Below, piece after piece: positions 32,326-41,761 of a stretch of DNA of 53,575 nucleotides. Source of the stretch: JBCDJG01 sp038748065. Its GTDB lineage: Bacteria > Pseudomonadota > Gammaproteobacteria > Pseudomonadales > Halieaceae. Below the pieces are notes generated by a model that did not search any database, was not told the DNA's origin, and was given only the letters and a program-made list of their open reading frames with translations. The DNA lies in NCBI GenBank assembly GCA_038748065.1, contig JBCDJG010000032.1, forward strand, positions 1 to 53,575, given 5' to 3'. The position numbers and the translations under genes were made by a program. Every line of letters begins with the position of its first letter. Within the stretch, counting starts at the first letter, position 1.

Positions 32326-32706
32326 ATGCCCTATCTGAAACCGCTGCGCCGAATAACCCGCTTGCTGCCCCTGTTGGCGCTCCCGCTTCTCGCTGCCTGC
32401 GCGCAGTACAGCGACCGGCGCGGCGTCGAGGTTAGCTGGGACGAATCTACCCTGGCCAGCTTCGACGTGGGTACGACGACGCGCAACGAGGTGCTCACGA
32501 CCCTGGGGCCACCGTCGCAGGTCATCTCACTCGGCGAGGAAACAGTGCTTTACTACCTGTTCGAGCGCTCCGAAGGCCAGGCCCTTATCCTCATTGTGTT
32601 CAACAAGCTTGATGTGGACACGCGCTATGATCGCGCAGTGTTCTTCTTCAACGACGACGATGTCCTGACAGAATACTCCGCCAGGAATCCCATCGATGCG
32701 GGCTAG
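32326..32706 (+). CDS. BamE/SmpA-like outer-membrane lipoprotein
   Basis: 126 residues. The signal peptide ends with the lipobox LLAAC (Cys near residue 24), so the mature protein is a lipoprotein. The body resembles the small BamE/SmpA fold: FDVGTTTRNEVLTTLGPPSQ, where a turn and helix precede GPP, then strands TVLYYLFERSE and DRAVFFFNDDDVLTEYS. It is not BamE itself by sequence recall, only similar in pattern. The ATG at 32326 starts directly at the signal peptide; in-frame sequence before it has no start with a binding site. It overlaps the next lipoprotein gene by 11 bases. Confidence 0.72.
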   Translation: MPYLKPLRRITRLLPLLALPLLAACAQYSDRRGVEVSWDESTLASFDVGTTTRNEVLTTLGPPSQVISLGEETVLYYLFERSEGQALILIVFNKLDVDTRYDRAVFFFNDDDVLTEYSARNPIDAG

Positions 32707-33289
32707 ACTGCCTGTCACGCTGTTGCTGGCGCTATTAACGGGCTGTTCGTTCAACCGTTACGAGCTGGGCAAACCTATCGATAACTGGTCGGACCAGGAG
32801 CGACCTGAAAACCTCGCTCAGGCCCTGGACACACTGGGCCCACCGCTGCGTGTCAGTCGCCTGCCCGGCGGCTTCGCCCTCGCCTGGGAGCACTGGCAAA
32901 TCAGTGAAACGAAACTCGGCCTCAGCCTCAGACCGCTCGGACTCGAGTTTCTGAGTATCGACTGGGGTGATGCCAGAACCCAGGGTGAGTTTCTCTTGCT
33001 CACTTTCGACACAGAGCATCAAGTGGTCGACGCTCGCTTCGATCGCTGGGATAACAACGCCGGCAGCGGCCAGGGCGTACAGGCCCTGGTCAGCGTTGTC
33101 GATGTGGTGGACGTGGACGACTTGACCGAACGTCTGCCCTATCACCGCTGGGGTAGCCTGGCCCTTGAACCCCCGCCGGTGACACTCAACCGGGACCAGA
33201 GCATGTATCAGGGTTCTGCCGGTCTGCAGCAGCGCGGCACACCCGACGTTGTGGGCCAACACAGCCTGCAGATGGGTCGCGGAGACTAG
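32696..33289 (+). CDS. Lipoprotein of unknown function
   Basis: 197 residues, with a short signal peptide and lipobox LLTGC (Cys at 17). The body has LAQALDTLGPPLRVSRLPGGFALAWEHW, again a helix followed by GPP, echoing the previous protein, then strand-rich segments (EFLLLTFDTEHQVVDARFDRW). The last ~40 residues, rich in Gln, Gly and Ser, look unstructured. I do not recognise a named family. The 11-base overlap with the preceding gene and the predicted beta-barrel downstream suggest a shared role in the outer membrane. Confidence 0.65.
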   Translation: MRARLPVTLLLALLTGCSFNRYELGKPIDNWSDQERPENLAQALDTLGPPLRVSRLPGGFALAWEHWQISETKLGLSLRPLGLEFLSIDWGDARTQGEFLLLTFDTEHQVVDARFDRWDNNAGSGQGVQALVSVVDVVDVDDLTERLPYHRWGSLALEPPPVTLNRDQSMYQGSAGLQQRGTPDVVGQHSLQMGRGD

Positions 33290-33374
33290 TTCTAACTGCA
33301 CGAAAGCGCGTTGTTGCAGACTTATCGATAGTAGTACACTCGGAGCATCTGAAATTCCTGTTGAGGTGGGGCAG

Positions 33375-34511
33375 GTGCAGTGTTTCGGGCAGCTACGAGC
33401 AACCACACTCGTAGTGAGCATGGCAGCAAGCGCACAGCTGTCTTCGGCACAGGCCGAGGACGGGGGCCCAGACTTTGACCTGCCGGGCGTGGAACCCACT
33501 CTGACTGAGGAAAAGATCGAGCAGTCACTGGGACGAGAGCTGGACAGCCAGGGCAATTGGATTGATACCAGCCACGCATATATTGGCAGCCGCGCCGACG
33601 ACCTGGCCATTTATCTCGACACCTTCTTCGGTGCCCCGCTGGAGGACCTTGAGTCTGCGGACTCCACAGTTCGCCTGTCGACCGGTTATGAATACGATCA
33701 GGACCGCGGTTCCGACATACGCCTGAGGCTGCGTGGCAATCTCCATCTGCCCCGCATCAATGAGCGACTATCGCTCGTTTTCAATGGCGAGGACGATGAG
33801 GAAGACGGCGGCTTTGCGACCGGAGACCGTGAGAACGAAGCCGGGCTCCAGTTCCGCGCCAGCGATGAGGAGCGCACCCGTTCACGCCTTGATTTTACGC
33901 TAAGCTTCAGCTCGGGCGTCAATCTCAAACCGGGTATACGCTACCGCTACAAGGATGAGTTGGGCGACAAAGGCCGTTTTCGTTACACAGGCCGCGCCTT
34001 TTACAGCGACAAGGAGCGCTTCCATCACCGACACTGGGTTGATTTTGACTACCAGACGGGTGAAACCTCTCTGCTGCGCTGGTCGACGCGTTTCAAGCGA
34101 GGCGAGGTCAGCGAGGGCACCGAATGGCGCACCGCCCTGAACTGGCGCTACGGTTATAGCCTGGATTCGGCTGCTGCTATATCGCTGTTCATATCGGGCA
34201 AAACTGACCCGGACGCGCCTGATGAAGTGGGCCCGGGCACAAAGTGGCCCGCTGAGCCTTTCGACGATGGCTCACTGGTCACCAACTACGGCGTCGTTCT
34301 GCGCTTTCGCAACAGACTCTATAAAGATTGGCTGTTTGTCGAGTTCGAGCCCGGCTACACCCAACGGAAACGCAATCACTACGACGAACGACACGGGGTG
34401 TTTTTTGCGCGCGTAAACTTCGAGATTATTTTCAACCGCGGCCGCGAGTCAGTCATCGGTTCAGAGACGCCAGAGAGTGGCCCGCCCGTTGCCGAGGTCG
34501 CGCCGAGCTGA
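33375..34511 (+). CDS. Predicted outer-membrane beta-barrel protein of unknown function
   Basis: About 378 residues. A signal peptide ends SAQLSSAQAED. From about residue 80 on the sequence alternates hydrophobic and polar residues in strands of 9-12 with tight acidic turns (STGYEYDQDRGSDIRLRLRG, LDFTLSFSSGVNLKPGIRY, TGRAFYSDKERFHHRHWVDF), the usual look of a beta-barrel. It lacks a C-terminal Phe/aromatic end. I do not recognise the family. The start is inferred as GTG 33375, with TTGAGG eight bases ahead; GTG 33366 is close, and the longer in-frame reading from 33249 overlaps the lipoprotein gene and lacks a signal peptide. It converges on tamB with a 2 bp gap. Confidence 0.6.
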   Translation: MQCFGQLRATTLVVSMAASAQLSSAQAEDGGPDFDLPGVEPTLTEEKIEQSLGRELDSQGNWIDTSHAYIGSRADDLAIYLDTFFGAPLEDLESADSTVRLSTGYEYDQDRGSDIRLRLRGNLHLPRINERLSLVFNGEDDEEDGGFATGDRENEAGLQFRASDEERTRSRLDFTLSFSSGVNLKPGIRYRYKDELGDKGRFRYTGRAFYSDKERFHHRHWVDFDYQTGETSLLRWSTRFKRGEVSEGTEWRTALNWRYGYSLDSAAAISLFISGKTDPDAPDEVGPGTKWPAEPFDDGSLVTNYGVVLRFRNRLYKDWLFVEFEPGYTQRKRNHYDERHGVFFARVNFEIIFNRGRESVIGSETPESGPPVAEVAPS

Positions 34512-34513
34512 CG

Positions 34514-37500
34514 CTACTTAATGCTCCAGGAATAGTAAACGTCAGCAGAATTCTGCAGCCCACTGACCACCTCCATCCACAGGTTCCGCAGCAAGTCCAG
34601 GCGCACTGTCACCGTATTGACAGGCTCGTAGATGCCAACGCCGTACGACAGGAATATGCGCTCACCGATGTAGCCGCCGACTGAGGCGCGCGTGCGCTGA
34701 TCACTGCCTTCAATACCAAACTGCAGGTTGCCGAACAGCCCGCTCGACTGGGCAAGGCTCGAGGTCATAGCGAGCGCCAGCGCAAGCGAGTCGGCCTGTC
34801 CCGTGCGATCGATCGGCCGACCACTGATCAGGTAGGCCATGACCTCAGCCTCCGGAAGCCCGGGCCGCGAATAGTATTCCAGGCGAGGCGAACTCAAAGC
34901 GTCCAAGACCCGGACACCGGCTGTGACCTGGTCCTCGGTAATTTTACGCTCAAGGCTGGCATCGATTTGCGGGTCAGTGGGATCGCCGACAAAGGCGATG
35001 TTTCCGCGCATCAGTTGCAGATCACGCGCAATGGACTGCAACGCCAGCTCACGTAAGGCCAGTGAACCAAACAGTTCAAGAGGCTTACCTACATCCTGCG
35101 CAACCCGCAGGTCGCCACCGAGGCGTGCACGAAAAAGATCGGCCTCCACAACAAACTGATCCGCAATGGCCAGTTCAAGATCCACCACCGTGGCGAAGGG
35201 CTGCCGCCGCTCCAGAGCCTGGCCACTGTAATCAACGATCACCGCATCATCTGAAACGGCGATGCCGTCGACGCCCATTGGTTCAAGTTCAAGCAGTGCG
35301 TCAGGCACCTCGATACGACCACTGAGCTCGATGAGATCCGGGCTCAGCACAGCCCGAATATTTTCTTCGATGCCAATTTCGCTGCGCGGCGCAAACAGGA
35401 GCGACTTTCTAGAGCCGCGTAAATCCAGCTCCAGCCGCGGTTTGTCGCGCCAGTGGAACTTGCCGCTCATCTCGCTGGCGCCGGCCCCTACCTCGATACG
35501 CCCCGCCACGTCGCCTGAACCGCCCAGGAAGCGAAACTGCAATTCAGGAACCTCCAGATTCGTGGGGTTACCCAGCAACGCAAATCCACCGTCGCGCAGG
35601 TTCAGATCACCTTTAATAACAGGCTCATCAACGCGTCCGGAGACATCCAGTTCGCCGCTGACCAGGCCTTCAAGACGGCTGAGCGCATCGGGAAACGCCT
35701 GCAGACTGCGCAGATCAAGACCCGACATGACGAGGCGCCCACGAATCGCTGCATCGATCGCCGCCGGCAGTTGCAGGTCGATACTCAGGGTTTCACGGCC
35801 GTCACGCTGCATCACCGTGGTCAGCCTGCCGCGTTCGGGGTCGCCGACATAGCTCGCCTGCAGTCTTTCCCAGTCGAACTCTGCCGTCTGCCCACCTTGA
35901 GCGTATTCACGCAGCCGGCCGCTCGGCGCATCCAGCGCCACCTCCACATAACGGGGCTGTCCGGCCGCCCAGGCCGCAGCCATGCTGCCGCTGACCTCGC
36001 CGTCGAAGCTGTAGTCCTCAGGCAGGAAGGCAGACAGTGAGTCGAGCCCGCCATTCAGCGCCATCCGCAGCTCACCCTGCTCACCCAGTATCGCGCGCTC
36101 CAGACAGGCACGCGTCAGTCCGTCATCCCAGCAATGTTCAGACACCTCGAGCTGGGCCGGCCCAGCCAGGTAACGCAGATCGACCGGCTCATCCAGCCGC
36201 CACACGCCAAGATCTGCAGCTAGCACGACGGGCTCCAGTCGACCCACCCAATCACCTTGTTCGACTCGGCCATTGAGCGATATAGCGGTCGTAAAGCCCC
36301 CTTCCAGGGTCAGCTCCGCCCGGTGAGTCAATGGACTCCCGGCGACGTCGAGACGCACAGACTGCAGCGCGGTATTCGCAAGGCGCGCATTGCGTGCCTC
36401 CAAGCGCAGGCTGCCGTCTCGTGAACCCGTCAGGGAATACTCTGCCGCCAGATCAAGCTCTCGCCCCTGTAAAGCGCCCCAGGCATATCGACTGAGCCCG
36501 CCCTGCGCCCGCAGAACCTGTTCTTGACGGTCCCAGTCGATGCGCAGGTCAAGGTCGCCACGCGCGCCCTCCAACCAGCGATCCAGGGCTTGGCTACTCA
36601 GCTGCAGCCATGGGTCAGCGCCCTTGGGCGCGCGCAGGGCCGCGCTCAAGCCGTTGAGCTCGGCCCGCAGGTCGCTGCCCGCTGGATTCCAACTGTTGTC
36701 CAGCTGTAATTCGCCCTCGAACATCGCCGGCAGGCTATTGATTTCCCCATCAAGAGCAATAGCCGTCGCACCGAGCTGCCATCCTTCGGCGCTACGGCTA
36801 CCGGACAAGACAGCCCGGCCGGTGAGGCTACCGCTCAATTTATCGGGCGCCCCGGGCACCGTTGGCGTTGGCCATCCATTGGCATCGAGGTCCAGCTGCC
36901 AGAATACTCTCTCACCATAGCTCACCTCTCCGCGCGTCCTCAGGGCTTGCCCTTCAGGCCTGCTCAGCGATAGCGCATCAATCCGCAACAGCCCGGCACT
37001 GTGTTGTGCTGTCGCCTGCAGCGTCGCTGCCGGATAGCCAAACCCGCTGGCGACCGCCTCTGCGCTTATCGTCTGCTGCGTTATGTCTCCGGCGACGCTC
37101 AAGCGCCAGTCAGGTTCCAGCACGGCGCCCAAGTCCGGCACTGAATCAAGGCCAGGCAGGGAATCCAGCGCCAACAGAGGCTGCGCGTCACCACAGCTGC
37201 CCCGCGCGCGGAGGTTGAAGGGCAGTGCCTCGGCAAGCGCATCAATCGTACCGTCCGCGCTGGCGGCAAAGGGCCCACACACTTCGCCTGTAAACGCTAG
37301 GTTATCGAGAGCGCCGCGCATCGCCAGGGCTGCGGTGCCGCCGTCCAGCTCGGGCCAGAGCTCGGGCTTGACCAGCTCAAGTTCTGCCCTCGCATCGATC
37401 TGGTAGGGATGACGCAGCTCGATCGAGCCGATGAGAGCGCCATTGCCCCAGGCACGACTGACGAGCTGCGCACGTGACAGCGACAGCTGATGGCCACGCC

Positions 37501-38203
37501 AGCGGCCGCTAAACTCGATTCGCTCGAAGGACTGCACAGCATCACCAAGATTGGCGGAAGCCTGCAACAGGGCGCCGCTGTCGATGACCAGCGTTAGGGG
37601 GAGACTGATATCGGGCAGCCCGCTCACTGTAGCGGCATCGCCCTCGTCCTCCTGGCCCGCGTTATTCAGGGTAAGCACGGGCTGTTGCAACAGGGCCTCG
37701 CTGATACGCACCTCCTCACCCTGCACTTGCAGCGCGCCGCTCACCGCCTTGCTGCGAAACTCTCCGCCAGGCCAACTTACCAGAACCTGGCCGATAGCTA
37801 CGCTTTCACCGGCCAGAGAAATCGGCGTCTGCCACGAGGCCGGCGCACCTGGCACCGATTCAGCTTGGCCATCAGGGAGCCGCACCGTTAGCGAGGACGT
37901 ATGCAAGCTGTCGAAGCAAACCGCGCCGCGCCACAGGCAGCCCCAATCAAGGGTCAGGCGCGTCTCGCCAAGCACGACCTCAAGCTCGCCATCCTCGCCT
38001 ACCCAAGCGGCTTGCGAGAGCTTGAGTTCACCACTCAGGCTGCCGCTGGCGTATTCAAGCTCAAGTCCGCTGGCCCTGGCGGCCGCGTCTACAAACGTGC
38101 GCGCACCCAGTGGCGAGACAAGCCACAACGGCACTGCCAGACACAGCATCACTGCTACGGCAAGCGGCACCATCACTCGAGCTGAGATACCAAAACCGCT
38201 CAA
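34514..38203 (-). CDS. tamB: TamB, AsmA-like translocation/assembly module component
   Basis: 1229 residues. An N-terminal membrane anchor (VMVPLAVAVMLCLAVPLWLV) is followed by a very long, repetitive beta-structured region, the lipid-groove or bridge of TamB that spans the periplasm, and the conserved DUF490 C-terminal domain (from about 900; features LRVAQDVGKPLELFGSLAL, DRTGQADSLALALAMTSSLA and the final strand NSADVYYSWSIK). TamB works with TamA in inserting outer-membrane proteins and in moving phospholipids to the outer membrane. The TTG start overlaps the tamA stop (TTGA); the ATG ten codons later is an alternative. Confidence 0.94.
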   Translation of the reverse strand: MSGFGISARVMVPLAVAVMLCLAVPLWLVSPLGARTFVDAAARASGLELEYASGSLSGELKLSQAAWVGEDGELEVVLGETRLTLDWGCLWRGAVCFDSLHTSSLTVRLPDGQAESVPGAPASWQTPISLAGESVAIGQVLVSWPGGEFRSKAVSGALQVQGEEVRISEALLQQPVLTLNNAGQEDEGDAATVSGLPDISLPLTLVIDSGALLQASANLGDAVQSFERIEFSGRWRGHQLSLSRAQLVSRAWGNGALIGSIELRHPYQIDARAELELVKPELWPELDGGTAALAMRGALDNLAFTGEVCGPFAASADGTIDALAEALPFNLRARGSCGDAQPLLALDSLPGLDSVPDLGAVLEPDWRLSVAGDITQQTISAEAVASGFGYPAATLQATAQHSAGLLRIDALSLSRPEGQALRTRGEVSYGERVFWQLDLDANGWPTPTVPGAPDKLSGSLTGRAVLSGSRSAEGWQLGATAIALDGEINSLPAMFEGELQLDNSWNPAGSDLRAELNGLSAALRAPKGADPWLQLSSQALDRWLEGARGDLDLRIDWDRQEQVLRAQGGLSRYAWGALQGRELDLAAEYSLTGSRDGSLRLEARNARLANTALQSVRLDVAGSPLTHRAELTLEGGFTTAISLNGRVEQGDWVGRLEPVVLAADLGVWRLDEPVDLRYLAGPAQLEVSEHCWDDGLTRACLERAILGEQGELRMALNGGLDSLSAFLPEDYSFDGEVSGSMAAAWAAGQPRYVEVALDAPSGRLREYAQGGQTAEFDWERLQASYVGDPERGRLTTVMQRDGRETLSIDLQLPAAIDAAIRGRLVMSGLDLRSLQAFPDALSRLEGLVSGELDVSGRVDEPVIKGDLNLRDGGFALLGNPTNLEVPELQFRFLGGSGDVAGRIEVGAGASEMSGKFHWRDKPRLELDLRGSRKSLLFAPRSEIGIEENIRAVLSPDLIELSGRIEVPDALLELEPMGVDGIAVSDDAVIVDYSGQALERRQPFATVVDLELAIADQFVVEADLFRARLGGDLRVAQDVGKPLELFGSLALRELALQSIARDLQLMRGNIAFVGDPTDPQIDASLERKITEDQVTAGVRVLDALSSPRLEYYSRPGLPEAEVMAYLISGRPIDRTGQADSLALALAMTSSLAQSSGLFGNLQFGIEGSDQRTRASVGGYIGERIFLSYGVGIYEPVNTVTVRLDLLRNLWMEVVSGLQNSADVYYSWSIK

Positions 38204-39960
38204 AACTCTGCGCCCAGGTTAAGGTGTATTCGCCAGCCCCTGTCCGTCTCAGTGACGCTCTTGGCCAGGTCCAGCCTCAGCGGTCCAACCGGGCTTATCA
38301 GGTGCAGGCCAAAACCAGCGCCCGCTTCCGCCTCAAAATCGGAACCGTCAAAGGCGTTGCCGCCATCTACGAACAGCGCCAGGCGCCAGTCTGGTCGCAG
38401 GTAGTACTGGTACTCCACGCTACCAACCGCCAGCCGATCACCCCCAACGGTCAGAGTGCGTGTCTCGCCGCCGGCAGTCGCGACCTCAATCTCTGGCCCG
38501 AGAGTCTGGTAGTCGTAGCCCCGTATACTGTGGTTTCCGCCGGCGAAAAAGCTCAGAGAGGGTGACAGGTCAGCTCGATCATCTTCGTCGAAGATAATGG
38601 CGCCAAGTTCCAGACGCGTGACGAGGCGATGTCGCTCAAGGGGCGTCATGACGTGGCGCAGCACAGCATTCAGCCGCAGCAGGTCAATGTCGGAGCCCGC
38701 CTCCGCGCTGGCAAACTCGGCCTGGTAGTACTGACTGAAACCGCGCGGCGGATCCAGTTCATTGCCGCGACTGAAGCGCCGGGAAAAGGCCAGCCCAGGT
38801 AGCGTATAGCTGTTGCGCCGGCTGTCCGGGCCGACGTCCCACGCCTCGTCGAGATATCGCAGGCTGGTCGTTGTCAGCCACTGCCCGCGGCGTCGCTCGC
38901 GCAGGACGCCTGCGCCCGACAGGGTGCTTTCCAGATCGCCGTACTCATTGCTCTCCCGACGCGCGCGCAAAATCAGCACATCGTCGATAGGGTGACCCAG
39001 GGGAATGGAGTAGTTGATACTGCCCCGAGGTCGAATGGGAGAGTATTCGTAACGGGTTTCCTGCCGATGCCCATAGCGGTTAATCAAGGGAGTAGCCCAG
39101 GCGATAGAGACGCGCTCCTCTGTATCCGTGCTAAAACCCACGCCGGTGCGAAAGGTATGGCGCGCGCTGGCTGACATCTCAACGTGCACCGGCAGCAATC
39201 GAGCCTCATGATCAGGCCGCTCGGGCCGCACCAGCGAGTTGCCAAAGTAGGCGCTGCGCTGTAACGCTGCCTGAAAAGCCCGCAGCTCATCCAGGTCGAC
39301 GGGGTCGCCGCGCTGAAAGGTCTGCATTTTCAACAGTAATTCGCGATCCAGTCCGACATCGTCGTAAGTAATGTCACCCACGCGATAGCGCGGGCCAGAA
39401 TCGTAATGCAGTTCAATACGCGCGCTACTGTCATCGATGTCGACCAATACCTGATTGCGCGCAAGCTCAGCCTGAAGATAGCCACGGCGTTGCCCCAGAC
39501 CTTGTAGGCGGACCTTGAAGTCTTCGTAATAGCCATGATGAAGCCGCTCGCCGACCCGCAATGGCACATCGGCAAGGAGGCGCTTGAACGCATCGTCTGT
39601 GTGAGCTTCGCCGCTGATTTGAATATCAACATCGCGCAGCAGAACAGGCGCACCGGGCTCTACCCGAATAGCCATGCGCCATACGGGGCGCTCTCGATTC
39701 AGCTGGATGTCGATGCGCGGGCGATAGAATCCCAAGGCTTGCAGGCCGCGTTTTACATGTGCTTCCGCCGAGAATACGAAGTTATCGCGTTCGTCCTCGT
39801 CTTCCGGCAGATCGCCAAGATGCGCCTCGATATTGCGCTCAAGTTCGCCATCGACGCCCGATAGGCGATATTTCAAGACAGCGTCAGCAAGGCTGTCCGG
39901 ACTCGCCGCGAGCAGGCAGAGGCACGCAGCAATTGCACAAATTGTATTGCTCTTGGCCAG
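38200..39960 (-). CDS. tamA: TamA, Omp85-family outer-membrane assembly protein
   Basis: About 586 residues (E. coli TamA has 577). After a signal peptide there are three POTRA domains (LKYRLSGVDGELERNIEAHL first) and a 16-strand barrel with the Omp85 signatures LSPSLSFFAGGNHSIRGYDY (RGY lid-lock motif) and a terminal strand DRGWRIHLNLGAEF. The reading from a TTG at 39876 begins inside POTRA1 and has no signal peptide. The open frame continues upstream and encodes TICAIAACLCLLAASPDSLADA, an evident signal peptide, but with no ATG, GTG or TTG ahead of it. A CTG at 39960 is therefore the best start. It overlaps tamB by 4 bases and together they form one unit. Confidence 0.9.
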   Translation of the reverse strand: MAKSNTICAIAACLCLLAASPDSLADAVLKYRLSGVDGELERNIEAHLGDLPEDEDERDNFVFSAEAHVKRGLQALGFYRPRIDIQLNRERPVWRMAIRVEPGAPVLLRDVDIQISGEAHTDDAFKRLLADVPLRVGERLHHGYYEDFKVRLQGLGQRRGYLQAELARNQVLVDIDDSSARIELHYDSGPRYRVGDITYDDVGLDRELLLKMQTFQRGDPVDLDELRAFQAALQRSAYFGNSLVRPERPDHEARLLPVHVEMSASARHTFRTGVGFSTDTEERVSIAWATPLINRYGHRQETRYEYSPIRPRGSINYSIPLGHPIDDVLILRARRESNEYGDLESTLSGAGVLRERRRGQWLTTTSLRYLDEAWDVGPDSRRNSYTLPGLAFSRRFSRGNELDPPRGFSQYYQAEFASAEAGSDIDLLRLNAVLRHVMTPLERHRLVTRLELGAIIFDEDDRADLSPSLSFFAGGNHSIRGYDYQTLGPEIEVATAGGETRTLTVGGDRLAVGSVEYQYYLRPDWRLALFVDGGNAFDGSDFEAEAGAGFGLHLISPVGPLRLDLAKSVTETDRGWRIHLNLGAEF

Positions 39961-40043
39961 TACAGGAGTCCCGGAGTCAACGCTGGGCCATTATAGCCTG
40001 CTGCGGCCCGGGCAAGGCGACCAGAAACGCGACCAGACGCGTG

Positions 40044-41102
40044 TTAGCTGCCCAGGGCGGGATAGTCGGTGTAGCCCCGTTCGCCTACCGTATACAGCGT
40101 GGCAGGATCAAAGGTGGCGAGCTCTGCGCCGCTGCGCAGCCGCTCGACCAGATCGGGGTTGGCAATAAAGGGTCGGCCAAAAGACACGGCACTCAGGCTG
40201 CCCTCGGCAAGCGCCAGCTCTGCCTCGTCGAGACTATAGCTTTCATTGCCCAGCAGTCGATCCGCAAAGTAGTCGCGTCCAAGGGCCAGGTTGTCCACGC
40301 GTCCCGGAAAGCGAATGACATGCAGATAGGCCAGATTCATCGGAGCGGCCCCACGCAGCAGCGTCTCGAAAGTCCCTTGCGGATCATCATCCGCAAGATC
40401 ATTGAAGGGATTATCCGGACAGATTCGCATGCCAACGCGGCCGGAGCCTGCCACTTTGCTGATCGCCTGAAGCACTTCGAGCACAAAACGACAACGCTTC
40501 TCAGCGCTGCCGCCATATTCGTCATCACGTCGGTTGCTGCCACTGCTCAAGAACTGTGCCGGCAAATAGCCGCTCGTGCAGTGCAGCTCCACCGCATCGA
40601 AGCCTGCGACCACAGCGTGGGCCGCGGCCCGAGCGTAGTCCTCGACAACGCCCGCTATCTCGTCCAGGGCAATGACCCGAGGGGCGGCCAGTGGCTGCAT
40701 GCCCGCCTGATCCGTGTAGATTTCACCGCGGGCGGTAATCGCCGATGGTGCGATAGTTTCAGCACCCTCGGGCTTGTTAAGAGGGCTGGCCACGCGACCC
40801 ACGTGCATCAGTTGCGCGCAGATGAGACCACCTTCAGCGTGAACGGCCTCGGTGACGCGGCGCCAGCCTGCCACTTGTTCGTCGTTGAACAAGCCCGACG
40901 TACGGCAGTAGCCAAGGCCCGCCGCACTGGGCGCGATGCCTTCCGTAATGATCAAGCCGGCACTCGCGCGCTGACGATAGTACTCGGCCATGACGGGCGT
41001 TGGCACGGCATCAGCCGTAGCGCGGCTGCGCGTCATTGGCGCCATGATGACGCGGTTGGACAAACTGAGCTCGCCCAGCGTCAGAGGATCAAAAAGGCCC
41101 AT
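40044..41102 (-). CDS. Old-yellow-enzyme-type NADH:flavin oxidoreductase / alkene reductase
   Basis: 352 residues. FMN barrel with LFDPLTLGELSLSNRVIMAPMTRSRA at the start, LICAQLMHVGRVA, GFDAVELHCTSGYLPAQFLS with the usual catalytic region (here His-Cys rather than the His-Gly-Ala of many relatives), SNRRDDEYGGSAEKRCRFVLEVL, and the C-terminal SFGRPFIANPDLVERLR. These enzymes reduce activated C=C bonds of enones, nitro compounds or steroids. The ATG at 41102 begins at the conserved LFDPL; GGAG stands 4 bases ahead. It is the last of four leftward genes in a putative catabolic cluster (NTF2-like protein, two SDRs). Confidence 0.92.
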   Translation of the reverse strand: MGLFDPLTLGELSLSNRVIMAPMTRSRATADAVPTPVMAEYYRQRASAGLIITEGIAPSAAGLGYCRTSGLFNDEQVAGWRRVTEAVHAEGGLICAQLMHVGRVASPLNKPEGAETIAPSAITARGEIYTDQAGMQPLAAPRVIALDEIAGVVEDYARAAAHAVVAGFDAVELHCTSGYLPAQFLSSGSNRRDDEYGGSAEKRCRFVLEVLQAISKVAGSGRVGMRICPDNPFNDLADDDPQGTFETLLRGAAPMNLAYLHVIRFPGRVDNLALGRDYFADRLLGNESYSLDEAELALAEGSLSAVSFGRPFIANPDLVERLRSGAELATFDPATLYTVGERGYTDYPALGS

Positions 41103-41112
41103 GCATCTCCAC

Positions 41113-41751
41113 CTAGCGTACGCGAATGCGCGGCTCTTGTGCTCCACGGCGCATCGTCTTAAGGAATTCTTCGAGGGGCGCGGCAGCCGCCACCTGCGGC
41201 TCATGCTCGCTTGGCGGATTGCGCCAGAACTCTGTCCAGGATGGCCACAGTTCATGATAAGCCCCTTCATAGGGCTCACGGTCGGGCCAGCGCATCTTGT
41301 CATCACCCACGGGAGGCTTATTGATATCGGTCGCATACCAGTAGCAGGGTAAGCGTCGACGGAAATACCAGCGGCCATCAATACGCTCGTAATTATCCCA
41401 GTACAGCATTTGCATAATGACCCAGTCGTTGCCGCCATCGGCACGCGGCGTTTCATGCTCGTTCTTGGAATACACCACACCGTGGGCGTGATCAGGATCG
41501 TCGAACTCGATAATGTGGTTACCAATGTGGTGAGACGTACCCGTAAATTGCAGACGGAGCGTATCGTCCAGCCAGCGTTTTAGATGGGCGCGCCCTGACC
41601 GTTCGCGGCTGACACGGATGTCCGCCGCAAACAGATTGACATGGGCATCCAGGTCACGCATGTCCAGTGAAAGGCTGTATTTCGCCGCCAGCTGGCGAAT
41701 CTCATCCAGCGATTCCAGTCGATCAATGCGTGCCAGCAAGTCTGTATTCAT
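41113..41751 (-). CDS. NTF2/SnoaL-like fold protein
   Basis: 212 residues. The first ~140 residues follow the cone-shaped NTF2/SnoaL pattern: a long N-terminal helix (LESLDEIRQLAAKYSLSLDMRDLDAHVNLFA), then strands with TSHHIGNHIIEFDDPDHAHGVVY and YERIDGRWYFRRRLPCYWY. Members include ketosteroid isomerases, dehydratases and ring-hydroxylating dioxygenase small subunits; the His pair in SHHIGNH may be catalytic. The ATG at 41751 starts the helix; the sequence before it is out of family. It lies 10 bp from each neighbour in the leftward operon, which supports a role with the OYE and SDR enzymes. Confidence 0.8.
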   Translation of the reverse strand: MNTDLLARIDRLESLDEIRQLAAKYSLSLDMRDLDAHVNLFAADIRVSRERSGRAHLKRWLDDTLRLQFTGTSHHIGNHIIEFDDPDHAHGVVYSKNEHETPRADGGNDWVIMQMLYWDNYERIDGRWYFRRRLPCYWYATDINKPPVGDDKMRWPDREPYEGAYHELWPSWTEFWRNPPSEHEPQVAAAAPLEEFLKTMRRGAQEPRIRVR

Positions 41752-41761
41752 GGTCCCGTTC

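Noticed and set aside
39759..41162. 467-codon plus-strand open frame across tamA start and the OYE gene
   Set aside because: It spans two genes on the other strand and a gap, and has no domain.
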